Under the pieces are notes generated by a model, which was not told where the DNA came from, ran no database searches, and saw only the letters and a program-made list of their open reading frames with translations. DNA of 64,000 nt from positions 1-64,000 of the forward strand of contig JANOBD010000128.1 in the NCBI GenBank assembly GCA_031411495.1, given 5' to 3'. The DNA comes from JANOBD01 sp031411495. Its GTDB lineage: Bacteria; Planctomycetota; Phycisphaerae; Tepidisphaerales; Tepidisphaeraceae. Positions 58,086-64,000 of this stretch are shown here, in pieces. A program made the position numbers and the translations under genes. Within the stretch, counting starts at the first letter, position 1. The number at the start of each line of letters is the position of its first letter.

Positions 58086-58814
58086 CTACCTTTGCCATTG
58101 CATGATGTAAAACAGCGGCACGACCTGTTCATCCCGCATCGACGGCCGCTGTGCGACGGCCTCGTCGGTCGGGCGCGGTTCGAGAAACGTCACGAGCGAG
58201 AAACCGTTCGACAGGAACGCTTTCATATACGCTTCGAACGGCCGGTGATAGTTCTGAATGTCGATCCTCGCCCAGCACGCCCGCATCGGCCGCTCCGTGA
58301 AGTATTCCTCGACGGCCACGTGCAGCTTCGCTCCGTTCGCATCGCGGTACCACGCCGCCGGCCGCGTCGTCACGAAGGACTGCAGGTTGGCGACGAGCAA
58401 TCGCCCGCCGGGCTTGAGCACGCGCGCCGCCTCGCGGATCGCGGCGCGGAAATCGGCGATGTCGATCAGCGTGAGATACATCACGGCGAGGTCGAAGCAC
58501 GCATCCTCGAACGGCAGCGTCTCGGCCACTGCCTTGATATACGCCGCGGAAGGGTCACGAGTTCGCGCGGCTTCCAGAAGCGCCGTCGTCGGATCGATGC
58601 CGACCGTCCGCGCGCCGCGGTCGCGAAGCATCCTGCAGAATCGCCCTTCGCCGCAGCCGATGTCGATCACGTCGAGATCACGCACGTCTCCGGCGAGCCG
58701 AAGCATCGGCTCATCGAGCAGAAACACGCGATTCACCTCGCCGGCGTCGATCGATTCAATCCACCCGGGCGCGGACTTCTCCCAACTCGGCGGCGCGGTT
58801 CGGAACGGGTCGTC
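58086..58814 (-). CDS. Class I SAM-dependent methyltransferase
   Basis: 242 residues. Rossmann motif I DVIDIGCGEGRFCRML, motif II VGIDPTTALLEAAR, post-motif FDLAVMYLTLIDIADFRAAIREAARVLKPGGRLLVANLQ. The fold is that of Methyltransf_11 family members that methylate small molecules. Substrate unknown. ATG at 58812-58814 (MDDPFRTAPPSWEK). The downstream membrane-protein gene starts 14 bases after its stop. Confidence 0.9.
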   Translation of the reverse strand, partial: DDPFRTAPPSWEKSAPGWIESIDAGEVNRVFLLDEPMLRLAGDVRDLDVIDIGCGEGRFCRMLRDRGARTVGIDPTTALLEAARTRDPSAAYIKAVAETLPFEDACFDLAVMYLTLIDIADFRAAIREAARVLKPGGRLLVANLQSFVTTRPAAWYRDANGAKLHVAVEEYFTERPMRACWARIDIQNYHRPFEAYMKAFLSNGFSLVTFLEPRPTDEAVAQRPSMRDEQVVPLFYIMQWQR

Positions 58815-58916
58815 CATACGGGCCGATTGAATCACAGACGAGTCCGCGGCGGTAGGGATCGCGCCGGATGCGCATTCCCTTCCGCCGCTGACGCGGCCGA
58901 TTCAGTCGTTGTCGCC

Positions 58917-60347
58917 TCACCCGAGCAACTCATTCAGCGAGCCGTCATTGCGGTCGCGCTTCAGCGTGGGCGTTGTGCCCACACCCAAGAGCGACATTCC
59001 GTACCGCTGCGCAATGATCAGCAGATCGTCGAAGTTCACGGTGCCGTTGTAGTTGAAGTCGCCCTGCTGGAACGTGCGGTTGGACTTGCCATAGTTCTGG
59101 GCGACGATGAGCAGGTCATCGAAGTTGACGATGCGGTTTCGCGTGGCGTCGCCTGCCAGGATGAATTGGTTGAACACATCCGAGTTGCTCGAGATCACCG
59201 CGCCGTTGGCGCCGAAGATCGCACCCGCGGGGATGCGGAAACGATAGGTTCCGTCCGTCGCATTCGTCGGCAGCGTGAAGATGACCGTCGAACCCTGCAC
59301 CAGGGCCGCCGTCGCCGAATGGGTAGTGACACCCGTCGTATTGTTAGTCACTTCGAGATCGCCCGGCGTCACCGACGCCGCCGAAACCGCGCCCATGAAA
59401 AAGTAGAATACCTCGCGCGTGTCGATGTTGAACTCGGTGCCGATGAGGATCGGCGGCTGCACGAACGCGGGTCTGAAGTCCACCTTGACATTCGCGCTCC
59501 CCATGACGATGCCGGACTCCGTCACCGGTGTTGCGAAGCCAGGGCCCGAAGCCGTGACGTTGTACGTGCCGGGAGTGAGTCGCAGGCTGTAGCCGCCGGA
59601 GGAGAAAGTGGTCGTTGTGAAGACGGCGTTGTCGCTCGTGCGGGTGGCGGTGATGGTCGCGCCGCCGAGTTCCTCGCCGATGTTGTAGTAGTTGTCTGCC
59701 GTCACATTGTCGTTGAACGCGACGCCGGTGAGGAACTTGCCGGTCACGTTCTCGTTGTATCCGGTCTGAATCGCCCAGTAGTTTTTGTAGGTCGATGAAT
59801 CGCTGTGTCCGTAGCCGACGCCGACCTCATCGAACGCCTGGTTCCACGCGTCCATCGCGAGCAGGTGGATGCGATGGCCGGGGTTAGGGCTGTTGCCGTC
59901 GACGAGCAGCGCCTTGAGCGGTTCGAGCGCGGCGGTGTAGCCCGAGAAACTGCCCGCCGAGATCGACTCGATGTAGTTGTTGGCACCGTCCCACCAGGTC
60001 GGCAGCACATACCCCGCATCGCGCGCCATCTGGTTCGGCCATTTGCCGGTCACGGCGCTCTGGTGGCCGAAGTAATTGAACGTCGCCATCTCGACGGCGT
60101 GGCCGCGGGCCGAATCGGTCAGGAGCGGATTGATCGCCAGCGGCGGCTGCGGCGTGGCATCGGTCAGCGGGACCGACACGCCGAAATCGACCGCAAACTG
60201 CGGCGGATTCGCCCGGGCACGGTTCAGCAACTCGACAAAGTACTGCTCCGTCGGCGTCGGCGATACCGCGGTCATCATCTGGCGCGACTCCAGCGATTCG
60301 GTGTGCGGCTTGAACGCCGACGACGAACGATTTCGATCTTCTTTCAC
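58917..60347 (-). CDS. Exported CAP-domain (SCP/PR-1-like) protein with dockerin-like end
   Basis: 476 residues. N-terminus holds ESLESRQMMTAV, a degenerate LEPR-XLL-like motif. CAP domain ~25-200: EQYFVELLNRARANPPQFAVDFG, LTDSARGHAVEMATFNYFGH, PGHRIHLLAMDAWNQAFDEVGVGYG, with typical His residues. Then a carboxypeptidase-regulatory-like segment (GGATITATRTSDNAVFTTTTFSSGGYSLRL), an Ig-like SbsA-type domain (REVFYFFMGAVSAASVTPGDLEVTN), and dockerin-like repeats (GDATRNRIVNFDDLLIVAQNY, GDFNYNGTVNFDDLLIIAQRYG). GTG at 60345-60347 is preceded by AAGGCAGG; upstream starts to 60431 lack the motif context. Role: secreted protein, possibly surface attached. Confidence 0.85.
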   Translation of the reverse strand: MKEDRNRSSSAFKPHTESLESRQMMTAVSPTPTEQYFVELLNRARANPPQFAVDFGVSVPLTDATPQPPLAINPLLTDSARGHAVEMATFNYFGHQSAVTGKWPNQMARDAGYVLPTWWDGANNYIESISAGSFSGYTAALEPLKALLVDGNSPNPGHRIHLLAMDAWNQAFDEVGVGYGHSDSSTYKNYWAIQTGYNENVTGKFLTGVAFNDNVTADNYYNIGEELGGATITATRTSDNAVFTTTTFSSGGYSLRLTPGTYNVTASGPGFATPVTESGIVMGSANVKVDFRPAFVQPPILIGTEFNIDTREVFYFFMGAVSAASVTPGDLEVTNNTTGVTTHSATAALVQGSTVIFTLPTNATDGTYRFRIPAGAIFGANGAVISSNSDVFNQFILAGDATRNRIVNFDDLLIVAQNYGKSNRTFQQGDFNYNGTVNFDDLLIIAQRYGMSLLGVGTTPTLKRDRNDGSLNELLG

Positions 60348-60427
60348 AACAACCTGCCTTGTTAAGGACTTCACGCGTGTTCGGATAGGTCTCCGGGGTT
60401 CAATGCGTGAAGGCAACACCAAAGGCA

Positions 60428-61303
60428 TCACCGGTGGAAGAATTTATCTTTACGACCTGATCGCCTACGCCCAACCACCATCGTCCCCATCGCGAACGCC
60501 GCCATCCCCGTCGGCTCCGGCGTCAGCGTGTTGACGCGCGTGATCAACTCTCTCAGCGAGATGTCCGTCGCGGCCATCGCGCTGGTCAAGGGCGTGTTGA
60601 TGCCCACGTGGATGTGCCCGGCCGCGACCGTCTGGTACGGGTCGCTCGCGCCCGCATGGATCGACTGGTACCACATGCCGTGGTAGCCGATGAACTCCGA
60701 CAAAAACCCGCCGGCGAGCGTCGTCGAACTCGTGTCGACGAACGCGTTGACGCCCAGCCCCGCCGCGTTCACCGCATCGCGGATCTGCGTTTCGGGCAGT
60801 GTCGAGTGGCGGATGAAGTTGCCGGCCACCGAACTATCCGGCGGCGCGGGCGTGGGCCGCAGCGGCGCGAGGTAATCGTTGATCCAGTTGATGCGGTTGG
60901 CGGTGCGGTCTTCCACTTCCCAGTTCGAGCCGGCCGACCCGCGGCTGAAGGTGATGATCGCGACCGGCTTGACCTGGTCGGCGATGCGCCACCAGTCTTC
61001 GCTCGTATCCTGGTAATCGACTTCGAGATCGCCGTTGCCCTTGGGGTTGGCGGTCACGCCGCCGGGGAACTCAGGGAAGTAGGAGTAAATGTTGTACCCG
61101 CGGCCCTCCCAATTCCCGCCGACCCAGCCATCCGGGTTCTGCGTGGCGCTCGTGCTGAACCGCCGGACCATCTCGTTGCTCGGCGGCCAGTAGCCGGTGA
61201 GGAGGATGTTGTTCGTGAACGCGGCCGAAACGAAACCGCCAGCCCAAAGGGTGAACGCGAGCGCCGCAGCGCGCGTGGCAATCGCAATCGAATCGAGTCG
61301 CAT
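60428..61303 (-). CDS. PEP-CTERM protein related to pyroglutamyl peptidase (C15), active Cys apparently replaced
   Basis: 291 residues. Signal peptide (AALAFTLWAGGFVSA), then NILLTGYWPPSNEMVRRFS, which resembles the C15 start (LVTGFGPF), VKPVAIITFSRGSAGSNWEVE, and AGHIHVGINTP (the catalytic-His motif of the family). In the position of the C15 Cys motif (AGTYVCN) it has AGGFLSE, so catalysis is questionable. The end PEPTGMAAFAMGTMVVGRRRSGRK is a PEP-CTERM signal. Family assignment is moderate. Confidence 0.65.
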   Translation of the reverse strand: MRLDSIAIATRAAALAFTLWAGGFVSAAFTNNILLTGYWPPSNEMVRRFSTSATQNPDGWVGGNWEGRGYNIYSYFPEFPGGVTANPKGNGDLEVDYQDTSEDWWRIADQVKPVAIITFSRGSAGSNWEVEDRTANRINWINDYLAPLRPTPAPPDSSVAGNFIRHSTLPETQIRDAVNAAGLGVNAFVDTSSTTLAGGFLSEFIGYHGMWYQSIHAGASDPYQTVAAGHIHVGINTPLTSAMAATDISLRELITRVNTLTPEPTGMAAFAMGTMVVGRRRSGRKDKFFHR

Positions 61304-61444
61304 GGTCCTTCGCCTCTCTTTCTGAACTGACCCTCAGGCTCGTGGTCGAGCGAGCGCAACTTAACAAATCCGGTGAAATCGATCTATTTCAATCGGCCAA
61401 ATCCCGGCCGGATGGTGCTCGGGCCCTACGATTCCGTCACTCAC

Positions 61445-61897
61445 ATGCCACATAGCTTCGACAACTCCATATGGCTGCCGGCAGAGATCGACCGCGTATT
61501 CGCTTTCTTCGGCGATGCGCTGAACCTTCAGTCGATCACGCCGACGTTCCTCGATTTTCAGATCCTCACGCCGCCGCCGATCGAGATGCGCGCAGGCACG
61601 CTGCTCGACTACCGCATCAAACTCCACGGCATTCCGATTCGCTGGCGGACGAAGATCACCTGCTGGCAGCCGCCTACGAAGTTCGTCGACGAGCAGATCA
61701 AAGGCCCGTACCGCCAGTGGATTCACACGCACACGTTCGAACCGAAGGACGGCGGCACGCAGATCACCGACCACGTCGTCTACAGCCACTGGGGCACATG
61801 GGTGATGGAGAAGCTGCTCGTGCGGCGGGATATCGAAACCATCTTCGCTTATCGGGAGAAGCGAATTCGGGAGTTGCTGGCGGGAAACGCAAGGTGA
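61445..61897 (+). CDS. SRPBCC-fold ligand-binding protein
   Basis: 150 residues from ATG 61445 (an upstream ATG at 61373 is in frame). Pattern NSIWLPAEIDRVFAFFGDALNLQSITPTFLDFQILTP, AGTLLDYRIKLHGIPIRWRTKITCWQPPTKFVDEQIKGPYRQWIHTHTFEP, THVVY-like ITDHVVYSHWG, ending IFAYREKRIRELL. Common stand-alone SRPBCC family, sometimes fused to sugar epimerases; ligand unknown. It lies between an exported protein and a UDP-sugar dehydrogenase gene, convergent with the latter. Confidence 0.88.
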   Translation: MPHSFDNSIWLPAEIDRVFAFFGDALNLQSITPTFLDFQILTPPPIEMRAGTLLDYRIKLHGIPIRWRTKITCWQPPTKFVDEQIKGPYRQWIHTHTFEPKDGGTQITDHVVYSHWGTWVMEKLLVRRDIETIFAYREKRIRELLAGNAR

Positions 61898-61970
61898 GGA
61901 CAACTTTACAGAACGACTTCAGTTGATTGGGCTGCCGACCGATGCCGATGCGTCCGCGGACTGCCGTGCC

Positions 61971-63290
61971 TCACGCCTTGAGGATGTTCCCCCGCTCCGC
62001 CACACCCTTCATCGCGTTCCGCGTATCGATGATCAGCTTCGCGTGCTTCGCGACCAGCGCGTAATCCACCTTCGCGTGATTCGTGCTGATGACGACGACG
62101 TCGTAGCTCGCGATCGATTTCGCATCAAGCGCGACGCTCTTCATCTGCAGGTTGTGATGGCGCATCTTGTGCGTCTGCGGGACGTGCGGGTCGTGGTAGT
62201 CGACCTTCGCGCCCAGATGTTCGAACTTCTCGATCAGCTCAAAGCTCGGGCTCTCACGCACATCATCCACATCCGGCTTGTACGCGAGTCCGAGTACGAG
62301 GATGCGGGCGTTCTTCATCGCGGTGCCGCGGCTGTTGAGCGCGAGCAGCGTCTTCTGCACGACGTATTCGGGCATGGCGCGGTTGATCTCGCCGGCGAGT
62401 TCGATGAAGCGGGTGACGTGGCCGTACTCGCGGGCTTTCCACGTGAGGTAGAACGGGTCGATCGGGATGCAGTGGCCGCCCAGGCCCGGGCCGGGGTAGA
62501 ACGCCTGGAAGCCGAACGGCTTGGTCTTGGCGGCATCGACCACTTCCCACACGTCGATGCCCATCGCATCCAGCACGACCTTCATCTCGTTCACCATCGC
62601 GATGTTCACCGCGCGGTAGATGTTCTCGAGCAGCTTCGCGGCCTCGGCCACCTCAGCGCTGCTGACGGGGATGACGGTCTTGATCGCCTTCTCATACAGC
62701 GCGACGGCCACCTTCCCGCTCTCCGGGTCGATGCCGCCGACGAGCTTGGGGATGGTGACGGTGTTGTGATCCTTGCGGCCGGGGTCTTCGCGCTCGGGGC
62801 TGAAGGCGAGATAGAAATCGGTCCCGCACGTGAGGCCGCGCGCTTCGAAGCGCGGGAGCATCACCTCGCGCGTGGTGCGCGGGTAGGTGCTGGATTCGAG
62901 GACGATGAGCTGGCCCTTGCGGAGCGTTTTTGCGATGCCGTCCGAGCTGACCTCGATGTAGCTCATGTCCGGCTCGAGATGATGGCCCAGCGGGGTTGGA
63001 ACGCAGACGATGATGGCATCGGGCTCGCCGAGGCGGGAGTAGTCGGCGGTGGCGTCGAAGCGGTCGCCAAGCATGTCGGAGACGAGGGTGTCGCCGAGGT
63101 GCTTGAGGTAGTTCTCGCCCTTGTGAAGCAGTTCAATCTTGCGCGGATCGACATCGAAGCCGATGACGCGGAAGCCCGCGCGGTGGAACGCGGCCATCAG
63201 CGGCAGGCCGACGTAGCCAAGCCCGATGACGCCGACGACGGCACTGCGGTCCTGGATCTTTTGGGCGAGGGATTTCTCAGCGGTTGGCAC
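61971..63290 (-). CDS. Nucleotide sugar dehydrogenase (UDP-HexNAc 6-dehydrogenase, WbpA/WecC-type)
   Basis: 439 residues. NAD site VVGVIGLGYVGLPLMAAFHRAGF, SSTYPRTTREVMLP, FSPEREDPGR, GLGGHCIPIDPFYLTWKA with the active-site Cys, and AYKPDVDDVRESPSFELIEKF. FSPEREDPG and GGHCIPIDP favour UDP-N-acetylhexosamine dehydrogenases (WbpA) over UDP-glucose dehydrogenase. Supplies HexNAc-uronic acids for surface polysaccharides made by other loci in the window. GTG at 63288-63290 gives the usual N-terminus; longer in-frame starts add Arg-rich sequence. Confidence 0.92.
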   Translation of the reverse strand: MPTAEKSLAQKIQDRSAVVGVIGLGYVGLPLMAAFHRAGFRVIGFDVDPRKIELLHKGENYLKHLGDTLVSDMLGDRFDATADYSRLGEPDAIIVCVPTPLGHHLEPDMSYIEVSSDGIAKTLRKGQLIVLESSTYPRTTREVMLPRFEARGLTCGTDFYLAFSPEREDPGRKDHNTVTIPKLVGGIDPESGKVAVALYEKAIKTVIPVSSAEVAEAAKLLENIYRAVNIAMVNEMKVVLDAMGIDVWEVVDAAKTKPFGFQAFYPGPGLGGHCIPIDPFYLTWKAREYGHVTRFIELAGEINRAMPEYVVQKTLLALNSRGTAMKNARILVLGLAYKPDVDDVRESPSFELIEKFEHLGAKVDYHDPHVPQTHKMRHHNLQMKSVALDAKSIASYDVVVISTNHAKVDYALVAKHAKLIIDTRNAMKGVAERGNILKA

Positions 63291-63623
63291 GTTTCTCGAT
63301 CTCCGAAAGGACCGGCCGCTTCGATGAGATCGAGGCGAACCGGCGCGTCGCGGCACTGTATCCGGTGGCGGCAGAAAGCCAAAATCGCGTCGGTAGGACA
63401 GGAGTCGCGATTGGATTCCGAATCGGTTTTGTCGCACCGCCGGTGCCGATTCTGAAATCCTCCAATCGAGCGAATGCGTTTGGAAGACCGTTCAAACTGC
63501 TGGGCGTCAGGCGCGATATACCACATGTGTCGCACGAACCTTTGTGTCGGAAAGACGTATCATCTGAACACGGGGTAACAACGTTGAGTCACCCGAACGC
63601 TTTCGAAAACGGGAGGGATCGTC
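63291..63623. other. Divergent intergenic region
   Basis: About 330 bases between the UDP-sugar dehydrogenase gene and the RTX-like gene. Ends with CGGGAGGGATCGTC, a strong ribosome site for the latter. No other feature recognised. Confidence 0.45.
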
Positions 63624-64000
63624 ATGCCAGTTCGCTCGATTCGCCATGTCGGTATTGATTTGCTCGAACCGCGACGATTCCTCGCCGCCGACTATGCCGT
63701 CCTCGACGGCTCGACGCTCGTCGTCGCGGGCACGGCGTCGAAGGATTGGTCGATCATCATTGAGCGCGGCGGCAAGTACCGTGTCTATTTGAACGATGCC
63801 GGCGTCGTGATGATGTTTCCCCGATCGCAAGTCCACGCGGTCACCGTCTACATGCTTAGTGGCGATGACCTGTTCTCCGCATCTCCGGACCTTGATCTGC
63901 CCATCACCGCGTTCGGCGGCGCTGGGAACGACGTGCTCAACGGCGGGGCTGCGAATGATCGCCTCGAAGGCGGCGAGGGAAATGATTCGCTCGTCGGCGG
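63624..64000 (+). CDS. RTX-type calcium-binding exported protein (3' end outside window)
   Basis: 125 codons present, frame open at the edge. N-terminus GIDLLEPRRFLAAD is a clear LEPR-XLL motif. A short beta region (VLDGSTLVVAGTASKDWSIII ERGGKYRVYLN) leads into hemolysin-type nonapeptide repeats: GGAGNDVLNGGAANDRLEGGEGNDSLVGG (GGxGxDxLx), which bind Ca2+ in a parallel beta roll after secretion. Full length and any catalytic domain are beyond the window. ATG at 63624 follows GGGAGG. Confidence 0.88.
   Translation, partial: MPVRSIRHVGIDLLEPRRFLAADYAVLDGSTLVVAGTASKDWSIIIERGGKYRVYLNDAGVVMMFPRSQVHAVTVYMLSGDDLFSASPDLDLPITAFGGAGNDVLNGGAANDRLEGGEGNDSLVG

Noticed and set aside
1..64000. tRNA or rRNA genes
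   Set aside because: No TPsiC-arm/acceptor pattern or conserved rRNA stretch noticed on either strand; a tRNAscan-SE/Infernal run would be decisive.

Overview
The window looks like a chromosomal segment of a planctomycete, probably of the Phycisphaerae side of the phylum. This is inferred from gene content, not from a marker gene. The clues are high GC, four PEP-CTERM exported proteins, a prepilin with an HX9-NG motif, three exported proteins with an N-terminal LEPR-XLL-like motif, two of them ending in dockerin-like 'NFDDLLIIAQ' modules, and scattered polysaccharide genes. No tRNA, rRNA, CRISPR array, phage or complete insertion sequence was found. About 50 protein genes were called.

The most notable region is 7178-12363, a tight six-gene plus-strand operon that reads as a complete bacterial ubiquitin-like conjugation system. 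It encodes a ubiquitin-like protein with an internal Gly-Gly followed by a 40-residue tail, a ThiF/E1-type activating enzyme, a JAMM-motif isopeptidase with a C-terminal membrane anchor, a membrane protein ending in an FHA domain, an FHA + zinc ribbon + RING/PHD-like (C4HC3) + two-TM protein that is a candidate E3, and an E2/UBC-fold protein with HPN and catalytic Cys. Three of the six proteins have predicted membrane segments, so the pathway probably works at the membrane and may be gated by phospho-threonine through the FHA domains.

Layout. 1-3018: prepilin, NifU-like scaffold, tadA, membrane protein. 3403-6912: undecaprenyl-phosphate sugar transferase with a degenerate GGDEF-like N-terminus, and a Wzz/Wzc-like chain-length protein. 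7178-12363: the ubiquitin-like operon. 12401-17841: giant exported mosaic protein and a TadE/G-like pseudopilus protein. 18162-25087: trpB, a GxxExxY gene framed by inverted repeats, membrane protein, priA, response regulator, RMD1/DUF155 protein. 25394-29051: MacB-like permease, PEP-CTERM protein, OPA-type MFS transporter. 29133-35072: flippase, O-antigen ligase-like protein and two glycosyltransferases. 35262-39796: cobalamin adenosyltransferase, thiL-tsaE, GntR-type regulator, heptosyltransferase-like protein. 39797-45450: hrpB, Zn/Mn ABC transporter genes, yjbQ, SRPBCC protein. 45552-53211: alcohol dehydrogenase, aldo-keto reductase, PEP-CTERM protein, hemolysin III, VOC protein, MlaD-like protein, glutathione peroxidase, ribD. 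53635-63290: GH43 enzyme, exported proteins, methyltransferase, UDP-sugar dehydrogenase. 63624-end: truncated RTX-like protein.

A second theme is short inverted-repeat elements. Units of about 7-8 bases, or longer palindromes, occur in frame inside the ubiquitin-like gene tail, priA and ribD, and frame the GxxExxY gene. They look like small mobile or amplifying palindromes that have settled in permissive loops, linkers and termini of essential proteins.
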